NCBI GenBank assembly: GCA_947450015.1
Contig: CANFUB010000049.1
Span: 1 to 12,586 of the forward strand
Length of the DNA: 12,586 nucleotides
Direction of reading: 5' to 3'
Origin: Bacteroidota bacterium
GTDB taxonomy: Bacteria; Bacteroidota; Bacteroidia; NS11-12g; UBA955
Shown: in pieces, positions 1 through 6,642 of the stretch
How positions within the stretch are numbered: the stretch's first letter is position 1
Layout of the letters: every line of letters begins with the position of its first letter
The notes under the pieces: generated by a model
Seen by the model: only the letters and a program-made list of their open reading frames with translations
Told to the model about the DNA's origin: nothing
Database searches by the model: none
Translations under genes and position numbers: made by a program

Positions 1-2724
1 ACGATTAAGGGCGTTGTAAAAGATTCCACTTCAAACGAATTGTTAACGGGTGCTAGCATCGTGTTAAATCAAACAAATTACAAATCATCAAGTGGTTTAG
101 ATGGAAGTTTTATTCTAAAAAACATACCAGTTGGTATGTATTATTTAAAAGTAGAATATGATGATTACAGAACGAAAGTTTTTACTATCAAAATTTCCTC
201 AAAAGACAGCATTGTTAATCTTGTACTTGAGTTGAATTTATCTGCCAAGCACTTAATAAAAGGTTACACAGTAAAAGCCCGTTATGATAGAGAGTCAGAT
301 GAGAGTGCAAGAAGGTCGGAAAAAAATGCTGACAATATTCAAAACATCGTTTCAGCCAAAACAATTCAACTCCTTCCGGACATTACAACGGCAGCTGTTT
401 TGCAAAGAGTATCTGGTGTATCGCTTGAAAGAACGAGCACCGGTGATGCCAGATATGCTGTAATACGCGGCATGGATCAACGTTATAACTACACATTAAT
501 CAATGGGATAAAAATTCCTAGTCCCGATAATAAATACCGCTATGTGCCAATGGACATGTTTCCTGCTGATTTGTTAGAAAGGCTTGAAGTTGTAAAAGCC
601 CTTTCGCCAAGTATGGAAGGCGATGCAATAGGAGGGGTGATGAATTTGGTGATGAAAAATGCACCAGATAAATTAACCATCACCTCAAACTTGGGCAGTG
701 GATTCAGCCAATTATTAAGTAGTAGAGGTTATACAAATTTTGATAGAAGCACCGTTAGTTTAAAATCACCATCCGATTTAAATGGTCCAAATTATATAGC
801 CACTGCCAATGATTTCACCTATAAAAATTTTGATTACAAAACCAGAACACTGCCACTCAATGGAATTCTTGGATTTTCAATAGGTAACCGTTTCTTGAAA
901 AATAAAAAGATGGGAATTATCGTTGCAGGTAGTTTTCAAAATTTATACAGAGGCTCTAACTCTATTTGGTTTCAACCAGAAAACCAACCACAACCAGGCA
1001 ATATACCATCCTTCAATGATATTTTTATTCGCCAATACAATGTGCAACAATCGCGTTTAGGCTTGCAATCAAAAATCGATTACCAATTCAATGCCAAGCA
1101 TAACATCAGTTTGTTTTTGGTTGATATGAAATTAAATGAAACCCAATTTCGCCATACCATCGATACAAGTTTGTCAATTGGTAGGTCGGGCACAGGTACT
1201 GGAAATACCTACATTCTTAATCGCTCTCGCATGCAAAATCAGAGTATTTTTAATTCAACTTTGCAAGGCAACCACACACTCTTCAATCATTTTAAAATGA
1301 ATTGGTCGGCTGTATATTCTTTGGCCAAAAGTATCACGCCCGATTGGTCGGAATACCAAACAGTACAAGTAGTTGGATACGATATTAATGGTGTTCACAA
1401 TTCAACACCACCAGTATTAAATATTCCTTTTTATAGAATATGGACCAGAAATTCTGACAAGGACTTAGCTGGCTATCTAAATTTAAACTACGATAATAAA
1501 CTCTTTGGTCAAGAATTTATTTTAAGCGCAGGCGCATTGTATAGAACCAAGGATAGAGATAACCATTATAACGAATGGGACCTCATTCCCAAAACATCTT
1601 CTACAGGGCAACCACAAATTTATGATGGACATTTAACCCCGGATAAATTTCAATTCAATGGTACCTCTGCAGCCCAAGGTAATCAAGTGAATCCATTAAC
1701 CTATAAGGCTACGGAATTGGTTAAAGCCTACTATGTGCAATTGAAAATGGTATTGTTTAAAAAATGGGATGTATTAGGTGGCTTCAGAACAGAAATTACC
1801 AAACAAACTTGGACCACAGTGCAAGATCCTAAAATTGTGTATGGTGTTAAAGGTGTTGTGCCTTACTCAGATTTATTGCCAAGTTTACAGATAAAATACA
1901 AACTTACGAAAAGAAAAAATTTAAGAGCATCATATTTCAGTGCGGTTAACCGTCCAGGCTTTTTTGAATATGTGCCCTTTAAAGTTAATGATGATAATTT
2001 TAGCTTAAGCGGTAACCCAAAATTGAAACATGCCACCTCAAATAATTACGATATCAGATATGAGTATTATGCAAAAGGACAGGACCAAATTTTGATTGGT
2101 GGATTCTATAAAAAAATATACAACCCTATTGAAACAGGCGTTTCATTTACTGGAACTTCAAGTGCTACCTTAATGCCTTTTAATTTTGGTACTGCTACCA
2201 ACTACGGAATAGAATTATCCTTTATTAAATTCATGGGGGTATATGGCGTTTCAGGAAACTATACCTACACACATTCAAGTATTACAACTTCAAAATTATT
2301 TTACAACAAATCATTTATTGCCGAACCAACTACACAAACACGACCATTGCAAGGCCAGTCGCCACATATCGGTAATCTTTCATTCTTGTACAAGAATGCA
2401 AAATTGGGATTGGATATGCAATTAGCAGCAGTTTATACCGGTAAAAAAATCACGTATTTATCGCCATATAAGGATCTTGATTATTGGCAAAAAGCAATGA
2501 CCATGATTGACTTTTCAGTAGAGAAAAAAGTAAAAAAATATTTTACCATTTATTGTAAAGTCAACAATTTATTAAACACGCCAGTTATTGTAGAAATACA
2601 TCAACCGAATGTTTATAGAACAGGCAAGTTCGCCTTAACAGAACAAACAAGCGATAAAAAAATATTGGTTCAGAAGGATTATTTCGGACAAAATTTTGTT
2701 GTCGGCTTGCGCTTTAAAATTTAA
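1..2724 (+). CDS. TonB-dependent outer-membrane receptor, 5' partial
   Basis: The reading frame is open from base 1, where it reads TIKGVVKDST, so the true start and signal peptide lie upstream. The first ~80 codons are a carboxypeptidase-regulatory-like beta-sandwich (GVVKDSTSNELLTGASI, then GMYYLKVEYDDY), usual at the N-terminus of Bacteroidota receptors. A plug domain follows at about codons 105-215, with VLQRVSGVSLER, YAVIRGMDQRYN, LINGIKIPSP, LLERLEVVKALSPSMEGDAIGG. The remainder, to about codon 908, is rich in alternating aromatic and polar strands as in a 22-strand barrel and ends VVGLRFKI. Such receptors import ligands across the outer membrane with TonB/ExbBD energy. The long plug resembles the group that takes up larger organic ligands rather than simple siderophores, but the ligand cannot be read from the sequence. 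The lipoprotein 39 bp downstream is probably co-transcribed and may be its surface partner. Confidence 0.93.
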   Translation, partial: TIKGVVKDSTSNELLTGASIVLNQTNYKSSSGLDGSFILKNIPVGMYYLKVEYDDYRTKVFTIKISSKDSIVNLVLELNLSAKHLIKGYTVKARYDRESDESARRSEKNADNIQNIVSAKTIQLLPDITTAAVLQRVSGVSLERTSTGDARYAVIRGMDQRYNYTLINGIKIPSPDNKYRYVPMDMFPADLLERLEVVKALSPSMEGDAIGGVMNLVMKNAPDKLTITSNLGSGFSQLLSSRGYTNFDRSTVSLKSPSDLNGPNYIATANDFTYKNFDYKTRTLPLNGILGFSIGNRFLKNKKMGIIVAGSFQNLYRGSNSIWFQPENQPQPGNIPSFNDIFIRQYNVQQSRLGLQSKIDYQFNAKHNISLFLVDMKLNETQFRHTIDTSLSIGRSGTGTGNTYILNRSRMQNQSIFNSTLQGNHTLFNHFKMNWSAVYSLAKSITPDWSEYQTVQVVGYDINGVHNSTPPVLNIPFYRIWTRNSDKDLAGYLNLNYDNKLFGQEFILSAGALYRTKDRDNHYNEWDLIPKTSSTGQPQIYDGHLTPDKFQFNGTSAAQGNQVNPLTYKATELVKAYYVQLKMVLFKKWDVLGGFRTEITKQTWTTVQDPKIVYGVKGVVPYSDLLPSLQIKYKLTKRKNLRASYFSAVNRPGFFEYVPFKVNDDNFSLSGNPKLKHATSNNYDIRYEYYAKGQDQILIGGFYKKIYNPIETGVSFTGTSSATLMPFNFGTATNYGIELSFIKFMGVYGVSGNYTYTHSSITTSKLFYNKSFIAEPTTQTRPLQGQSPHIGNLSFLYKNAKLGLDMQLAAVYTGKKITYLSPYKDLDYWQKAMTMIDFSVEKKVKKYFTIYCKVNNLLNTPVIVEIHQPNVYRTGKFALTEQTSDKKILVQKDYFGQNFVVGLRFKI

Positions 2725-2763
2725 AAAATCAAACATATTAAATCAAAAAATCAACCAATTAAA

Positions 2764-4179
2764 ATGAAAAAAGTTCAATTACTAATGATCGCAGCGATAG
2801 CTGTTGTCTTTATTTCTTCTTGTAAAAAAACAGAAGATCCACAGCCTGAGATTTCAACTCCTCAGTTTCAAGCTGGTCAAACCATTACTAGCGACACTTT
2901 GAAAGGAAGTGTTAAAGGTACTTTACAGTCAGGTAAAACTTACTACTTTTACAACCAAGTAACCATCAATGATGGTGATACTTTGGTTATGCAAAGCGGT
3001 GTGAAATTATTGTCTTTAAGTCCTAATGCACAATTAATCGTTAAAGGTTCATTTGTATCACTGGGTACTAAAGATAATCCAAATTGGATTACTGGTGTAG
3101 ATGCTTATAACAATCCTTCTAAATATAAAATCTTCTCACCTCAAGATCCTAACGTTGATCCAGGTTTAAAACCAAGTGGTATGTTATGGGGTGGTATTCA
3201 GTGCGACAAAACCACCAAATTGTTAGATATTAAATTTACACACTTAGATTTTGCAGGTGGAACTGCTAGTGCTTCAAACCCACCATCAGGTTATACTTCT
3301 GGTAGTTTATTGTTTGTTATTTTATTCCAAAATCCTGATGGATTTTTAATTTTCGAAGACAATTGGGTATTTGGAACTTCTTCTGATGTTATTAGAGCGA
3401 ATGGTGGTAAAGTGCACATCATGCGTAATTCAGTTGAAAAATTGTCTTATAACGACGGTGACTGTTTCAACGTTAAAAATTCATCAATAGGCGATATGGC
3501 TTTCAATCTAATTGTAGGTACTGCAAAAGGTGGAACTAAAGCTTCTAACAAAGGAACTTATGGTAGTGTTCAAACACAAATTAACATGTATAACAATACC
3601 TATATTTCTGGCGGTTGGAGAAGTGTTGACCCAGATAGAGGTGCAAACATTAACTACGAGCAAGGTGCTAGAGGTTATGCCTACAATAACATCATGGTAA
3701 ATTGCAAAACTGGTTTCAGAATTCTTGAGAATCCACTTGCTGATACTGCTAATTGCCGTTATGGTTATAACTTGAGTTATGGCGATTCATTGTCTATTGT
3801 TAACCGTATCTATCCTCCAACACATATCACTAAACCAAACTCTCATGATATTCCAAGTCCTGCTTCTTTCTATCCTGGTTTCCCTGCTACTTATACTTTA
3901 GGTCAAATCTATAGTGCTCCAGCATTAGTTGGCGCTAACAATCCTAAATTTGTAAACTATCCATTGCCTGTAACAGGTGTTGTAAGTCTTTATAACTACA
4001 TTGGTACTTATAATTTTCACTTAGCTTCAGGTTCTCCAGCAATCGGAAGTGGTTTCACAGGTTTTACACCACTTAACGCTACAGCTGCTGTAACTAATCC
4101 TTATTTAAAGGCAACAGTTACTCCTCCAAGTATCGATCTTGGTGCATTCCCTACTGATGGTTCAGGTAACCAACATTAA
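2764..4179 (+). CDS. Outer-membrane lipoprotein, probable right-handed beta-helix
   Basis: This 471-residue protein starts with a lipoprotein signal peptide: MKK, a hydrophobic stretch, then ISSC with the lipidated cysteine at residue 20. The residues after it, KKTED, resemble the charged surface-export signal of Bacteroidota lipoproteins, so exposure on the cell surface is plausible. From about residue 60 the chain has short, regularly spaced beta-strand repeats with Asn/Gly turns (INDGDTLVMQSGVKLL, AQLIVKGSFVSLGTKDNP, VIRANGGKVHIMRNSV, INMYNNTYISGG). This suits a parallel beta-helix, but I see no polysaccharide-lyase catalytic signature. It sits 39 bp after a TonB-dependent receptor and ends in a very strong terminator, so it is probably the last gene of that operon and could act as the receptor's ligand-capturing partner. 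Its codons look more restricted (many ACT, GGT, GTT, CCT) than those of the receptor, suggesting high expression. The exact function is unknown. Confidence 0.85.
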   Translation: MKKVQLLMIAAIAVVFISSCKKTEDPQPEISTPQFQAGQTITSDTLKGSVKGTLQSGKTYYFYNQVTINDGDTLVMQSGVKLLSLSPNAQLIVKGSFVSLGTKDNPNWITGVDAYNNPSKYKIFSPQDPNVDPGLKPSGMLWGGIQCDKTTKLLDIKFTHLDFAGGTASASNPPSGYTSGSLLFVILFQNPDGFLIFEDNWVFGTSSDVIRANGGKVHIMRNSVEKLSYNDGDCFNVKNSSIGDMAFNLIVGTAKGGTKASNKGTYGSVQTQINMYNNTYISGGWRSVDPDRGANINYEQGARGYAYNNIMVNCKTGFRILENPLADTANCRYGYNLSYGDSLSIVNRIYPPTHITKPNSHDIPSPASFYPGFPATYTLGQIYSAPALVGANNPKFVNYPLPVTGVVSLYNYIGTYNFHLASGSPAIGSGFTGFTPLNATAAVTNPYLKATVTPPSIDLGAFPTDGSGNQH

Positions 4180-4195
4180 TTCAACTATTTTTTTG

Positions 4196-4232
4196 AACAG
4201 ACAAAATTCCTTCGGGGGTTTTGTCTGTTTTT
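4196..4232 (+). terminator. Strong UUCG-capped intrinsic terminator after the lipoprotein gene
   Basis: Arms AACAGACAAAA (4196-4206) and TTTTGTCTGTT (4219-4229) are perfect complements. The stem continues through two T-G pairs and CC/GG to a C(UUCG)G tetraloop at 4210-4215, giving about 15 bp, followed by a T run (4228-4232). It lies 17 bp after the lipoprotein stop and only 13 bp before the ATG of the next gene, so that gene needs read-through or a promoter I cannot identify. Confidence 0.9.
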
Positions 4233-4245
4233 ATTTAAGGAAGAC

Positions 4246-5211
4246 ATGAAAAAAATAATCGCCATTATTCTCATTGGTTTACTCGCTCAATTTGCTTTCT
4301 TGCTTATGAGTTTTACTTCCGCTAAGCCAAGCCCTAACTTTAGTTTTATGGTAATTGGCGACATGCCTTATTACATGCCCGAAGACAATGCTAGATTCGA
4401 AAATGTTATCCATTATTTAAACAAGCAAGATCAAGTATTCAATGTTTTTGTAGGTGATTTTAAATCGAGCAGAAATGCATGCTCAGATGATGTTTATGAT
4501 AAGCTGTTTTCTTTTTTTAACCAGTTCGAAAAGCCCTTGATTTATACGCCCGGCGATAATGAATGGACGGATTGTAGAAACAAGGATACAACAAATGCTT
4601 ATGTATTAGAAAGGTTAGATTTTTTAAGAGCCAAATTTTTTTCGGACAATAAAAGTTTAGGTACTGTTAAAATGAATTTGGAAGTACAAGCGAATGATTC
4701 AAATTTTAAAAAATTTACAGAGAATAGGCAATGGGATTTTAATCAAATTTCATTTGCCACCATTCATGTTGTTGGTTCGAATAATAATTATAAAAAAAAT
4801 AGTTTAGATTCCAACAAGGAATTCAATGATAGGTTATTTGCCGATTTAAATTGGTTGAACCTTTTGTTTAAAAAGGCGAGCGAAAAGAATAGCAAGGGGA
4901 TAGTGGTATTTATTCATGCAGATATGTTTTATGAACACAAGACATCAGAAGGCTTTATAGTTTTTTTAGAGGCAATAAAATCGCTTACTGTTGCATTCAA
5001 AAAACCTGTATTATTGGTGCATGGCGACTCGCATCATTTTGTGGTTGATAAGCCATTGATGCACGATGGAAAAATTGAAAAGACAGTACTTAATTTTACC
5101 CGAGTTCAGGTATTTGGAGAGGGCGACATGCATGCAGTAAAAGTAATAGTGAACCCCAATAACCCAAGTTTATTTGAGGTGCAAGAATGTTTGGTGCCAG
5201 CCAATCAATAA
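4246..5211 (+). CDS. Secreted calcineurin-like metallophosphoesterase
   Basis: This 321-residue protein has an N-terminal signal peptide (MKK, hydrophobic to about residue 23, probable cut after SFTSA, residue 26), so it acts in the periplasm or outside. The dimetal phosphoesterase motifs appear in order: GD-M at 38-40, VGD-F at 69-72, GDNEW at 103-107 with the GDN/E signature, IHAD at 223-226 and VHGDSHH at 258-264. These supply the usual Asp, Asn and His metal ligands and indicate hydrolysis of a phosphomonoester or phosphodiester. The block GDNEWTDC is typical of a widespread but uncharacterised subgroup. The gene follows a TonB receptor and a lipoprotein gene, so release of phosphate or of a dephosphorylated nutrient before uptake is plausible. 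The start has an unusual Shine-Dalgarno-like AAGGAAG at 4237-4243, rare in Bacteroidota. The substrate is unknown. Confidence 0.88.
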   Translation: MKKIIAIILIGLLAQFAFLLMSFTSAKPSPNFSFMVIGDMPYYMPEDNARFENVIHYLNKQDQVFNVFVGDFKSSRNACSDDVYDKLFSFFNQFEKPLIYTPGDNEWTDCRNKDTTNAYVLERLDFLRAKFFSDNKSLGTVKMNLEVQANDSNFKKFTENRQWDFNQISFATIHVVGSNNNYKKNSLDSNKEFNDRLFADLNWLNLLFKKASEKNSKGIVVFIHADMFYEHKTSEGFIVFLEAIKSLTVAFKKPVLLVHGDSHHFVVDKPLMHDGKIEKTVLNFTRVQVFGEGDMHAVKVIVNPNNPSLFEVQECLVPANQ

Positions 5212-5257
5212 TATTCAATTTCTCCCTTAGAATATTCCAGCCTGACTAAATCCTCAA

Positions 5258-5338
5258 CACGAAGTGTCACTAATGCAATTTAAAAAAAATCATACTATTA
5301 GTAAATTATCAAATCACCACCACGAAGTCTCATTAATG
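5258..5338. repeat. Pair of 18-nt direct repeats upstream of ssrA
   Basis: CACGAAGTGTCACTAATG at 5258-5275 and CACGAAGTCTCATTAATG at 5321-5338 match at 16 of 18 positions and start 63 bp apart, in the same orientation. The first is part of a short palindrome (ACAC-GAA-GTGT, 5257-5267). They occupy most of the 204-bp gap between the phosphoesterase and tmRNA genes and could be protein-binding sites or members of a dispersed genomic repeat. No ORF is evident in the gap. Confidence 0.5.
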
Positions 5339-5375
5339 TCATATAAAGTCAAATAATTACATTAATAAATTGTAG

Positions 5376-5383
5376 TATCTTTG
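5376..5383 (+). promoter_or_regulatory. Bacteroidota -7 promoter element of ssrA
   Basis: TATCTTTG matches the Bacteroidota sigma-A -7 consensus TAnnTTTG exactly. It lies 33 bp before the mature tmRNA 5' end at 5416, leaving room for a precursor leader of about 25 nt that would be trimmed, for example by RNase P. I see no clear TTG -33 element at the usual distance. Confidence 0.7.
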
Positions 5384-5415
5384 CAGTCCTATTTTTTTTA
5401 GGAAACATCAACATT

Positions 5416-5784
5416 GGGGCTGACTGGAATTGACGGGCAGAGCAACTGAGATGTAAGCATGTAGCGCTTTGTTTGCTGGCGCTCTAATCTCAACATTCAA
5501 AATTTTAAGAGGCGACAATAACTTCGCAATGGCTGCCTAATCTAGGATTAAGCAACGCTATCCATCTTCGGTGCCTTTGTTTGGGTCGGTGCCGGGTTAA
5601 GATGGTCGACAGACCTGAATATCTACTAGGAGCGGTTGCGGCTTAATAGATTACAAAGCAACATAAGGTTTTGAAATGGTAGGTGGTAAACCGTTCAACG
5701 CCCGAAAATAATTACTACTAAACATGTAGAAAGCGTTATCATTTCCTGCTCCGGACCAGGGTTCGACTCCCTGCAGCTCCACCC
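5416..5784 (+). ncRNA. ssrA: Transfer-messenger RNA (tmRNA)
   Basis: This is the ribosome-rescue RNA, which works with SmpB to tag proteins from stalled ribosomes. The 5' end GGGGCTG (5416-5422) pairs with CAGCTCC (5774-5780) as the alanine-type acceptor stem, including the G-U pair at position 3. Its 5' end otherwise resembles the E. coli tmRNA start (GGGGCTGA, then TTGACGGG). The T arm is CAGGG-TTCGACT-CCCTG (5757-5773). The tag frame begins at GGC 5511 after TTTTAAGA and reads GDNNFAMAA, with the stop TAA at 5538-5540. The tag ends in AA as expected for ClpXP/ClpAP recognition and is a variant of the GENNYALAA-like Bacteroidota tags. The templated 3' end is A5781-C-C-C, so the final A of CCA is not encoded and must be made by processing and CCA addition. 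A bidirectional terminator follows directly. Confidence 0.96.
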
Positions 5785-5860
5785 TGAAGCAGAAAAAGCT
5801 CGGAACTTAAGTTTCGGGCTTTTTTTATAAGTTTCGGGTCCGAGCTTTTACGCTTCAGGG
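5779..5860. repeat. Direct repeat copy 1: post-tmRNA terminator block
   Basis: This 82-bp block begins in the last bases of ssrA (CCACCC) and is repeated ungapped at 6332-6413 with four mismatches (5785 T/A, 5808 T/G, 5835 C/T, 5856 C/T). Inside is an outer inverted repeat CCCTGAAGC (5782-5790) / GCTTCAGGG (5852-5860), perfect over 9 bp, and an inner one AAAAGCTCGGA (5794-5804) / TCCGAGCTTTT (5839-5849), perfect over 11 bp. The terminator hairpin is nested in it. Confidence 0.9.
5797..5826 (+). terminator. Bidirectional intrinsic terminator of ssrA
   Basis: AGCTCGGAAC (5797-5806) pairs with GTTTCGGGCT (5811-5820) across a TTAA loop, with two G-T wobbles, and is followed by seven Ts (5820-5826). 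Read on the minus strand, the same hairpin is followed by a T run from the A tract at 5793-5797, so it should stop transcription from both sides. The left arm can instead pair with TCCGAGCT downstream (5839-5846). Confidence 0.85.
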
Positions 5861-5863
5861 TGA

Positions 5864-5909
5864 GCCCTGTAGCGTGTCATTAGCTCCGCTAATGACTCTG
5901 CTACAGGGC
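5864..5909. repeat. Long two-part palindrome (hairpin/REP-like element)
   Basis: GCCCTGTAGC (5864-5873) is the exact reverse complement of GCTACAGGGC (5900-5909). Inside it, GTCATTAGC (5876-5884) is the exact reverse complement of GCTAATGAC (5888-5896). The only unpaired bases are GT/TCT and the loop TCC. The result is a 46-nt structure with 19 perfect base pairs and no T run, so it is not a normal terminator. It sits between the tmRNA terminator block and the GIY-YIG gene. Its ends (CCCTGTAGC/GCTACAGGG) differ by one base from the ends of the terminator block (CCCTGAAGC/GCTTCAGGG). Confidence 0.85.
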
Positions 5910-5985
5910 CACTTAGCCACAAAACTTCCTTCAATCTCATTTTGCATTTCAAATGTTTTACTATATTTTGCATAAAACTTTACTT

Positions 5986-6285
5986 ATGCTTCCATATTGT
6001 GTTTATGTGCTTTTTAGTGAAAAGGATTTTCTGTTATATATAGGTTTCACAACAAATATTGAAAATCGAATTAAGGATCACAATCTGGGAGGTACAACTA
6101 GTACCAAACACAGAAGACCTTTAAAATTAATTTTTACTGAATTTTATTTGTTTGAACAAGACGCAAGAAATAGAGAGATGTATTTTAAAACCTCTGCTGG
6201 TAAAAGAGCACTAAATATTATGTTAAAGACGACTTTAGATAAATTAGACTACAAATCAAAAATGAAAATTGCTGATGCAAAATAA
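5986..6285 (+). CDS. Solo GIY-YIG nuclease domain protein
   Basis: The protein is 99 residues from the ATG at 5986. An in-frame ATG at 5953 would add 11 residues, but the family normally starts just before the Y-x-V-Y block, so I prefer 5986. Motifs: CVYVL (5-9, the GIY strand), LYIGF (17-21, the YIG strand), catalytic Arg28 in ENRIKDHN, and the metal-binding Glu64 in ARNREMYFK. The block TKHRRPLKLIFTE (40-52) is typical of the UvrC-N-like small GIY-YIG family common in Bacteroidota. There is no DNA-binding or UvrC C-terminal domain, so it is not an excision-repair UvrC. A homing or mobility nuclease, or a role at stable-RNA loci, is possible. The gene lies between two 82-bp direct repeats next to ssrA, and a short hairpin (6292-6306) follows its stop. 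The role is unproven. Confidence 0.85.
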   Translation: MLPYCVYVLFSEKDFLLYIGFTTNIENRIKDHNLGGTTSTKHRRPLKLIFTEFYLFEQDARNREMYFKTSAGKRALNIMLKTTLDKLDYKSKMKIADAK

Positions 6286-6291
6286 AAATGA

Positions 6292-6306
6292 AGGCATGAA
6301 ATGCCT
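6292..6306 (+). repeat. Short hairpin after the GIY-YIG stop codon
   Basis: AGGCAT (6292-6297) and ATGCCT (6301-6306) are perfect inverted arms around GAA, 6 bp after the GIY-YIG stop. No T run follows directly, so it may stabilise the mRNA end rather than terminate transcription. Confidence 0.4.
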
Positions 6307-6331
6307 GCATTCAAAAAAAGGTTGCAAGGCC

Positions 6332-6413
6332 CCACCCAGAAGCAGAAAAAGCTCGGAACTGAAGTTTCGGGCTTTTTTTATAAGTTTTGGGTCCGAGCTT
6401 TTACGCTTTAGGG
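6332..6413. repeat. Direct repeat copy 2: terminator block after the GIY-YIG gene
   Basis: Ungapped second copy of 5779-5860, with 78 of 82 identical positions and a constant offset of 553 bp. The outer inverted repeat is degraded here (CCCAGAAGC 6335-6343 against GCTTTAGGG 6405-6413), while the copy beside ssrA is perfect. The bases just before it (TGCAAGGCCCCACCC) weakly resemble the tmRNA 3' end (TGCAGCTCCACCC), as though part of the ssrA end had been duplicated too. Confidence 0.9.
6350..6379 (+). terminator. Intrinsic terminator of the GIY-YIG gene
   Basis: This is the second copy of the ssrA terminator: AGCTCGGAAC (6350-6359), loop TGAA, GTTTCGGGCT (6364-6373) and seven Ts (6373-6379). 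The only change is in the loop (T to G), so the hairpin is intact and should end the GIY-YIG transcript. Confidence 0.82.
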
Positions 6414-6622
6414 AGTGCAACGCAGGTACCCCCTGAGAAATTACTTTTAATTGTAATTTCAAATTGCTCATGGTCAAACTGTTTTCTGTAAAAAGTTTTC
6501 CGTTTTTTTAGTCTGGTAATGGCTGTTTTATTGAATCTAATAATTCTTACAATGCATACACTGTGTTTTTAATGTTAAGCGAATGCTATGATAAAAAACC
6601 TAATTTATTCCAAATCTTATGG

Positions 6623-6637
6623 CACCTTTGTACTTTG
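6623..6637 (+). promoter_or_regulatory. Possible -7 promoter element before the second receptor gene
   Basis: CACCTTTG (6623-6630) matches TAnnTTTG except at the first base, and TACTTTG (6631-6637) is the same motif one base short. If either is the -7 box, the transcript would start around 6637-6643, which would exclude the ATG at 6619 and give the ATG at 6643 a very short leader. Confidence 0.3.
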
Positions 6638-6642
6638 AATTT

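Noticed and set aside
5779..6413. Classical integrative element with attL/attR at ssrA
   Set aside because: The repeats fit the geometry, but there is no integrase gene and the interior is only about 470 bp, so I report a small GIY-YIG-associated cassette instead of a genomic island.
5779..6413. CRISPR array
   Set aside because: Only two copies of an 82-bp block separated by a gene; no short regular repeats or spacers and no cas genes.
6437..6460. Inverted repeat GAAATTAC/GTAATTTC with an 8-nt spacer
   Set aside because: Very AT-rich arms with a loop of the same composition; such pairs are expected by chance in this DNA and no T run or promoter is attached.
6256..6477. Minus-strand ORF of 73 codons across the second terminator block
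   Set aside because: It runs antisense through the GIY-YIG 3' end and the duplicated terminator, has no recognisable domain, and is best explained as a shadow.
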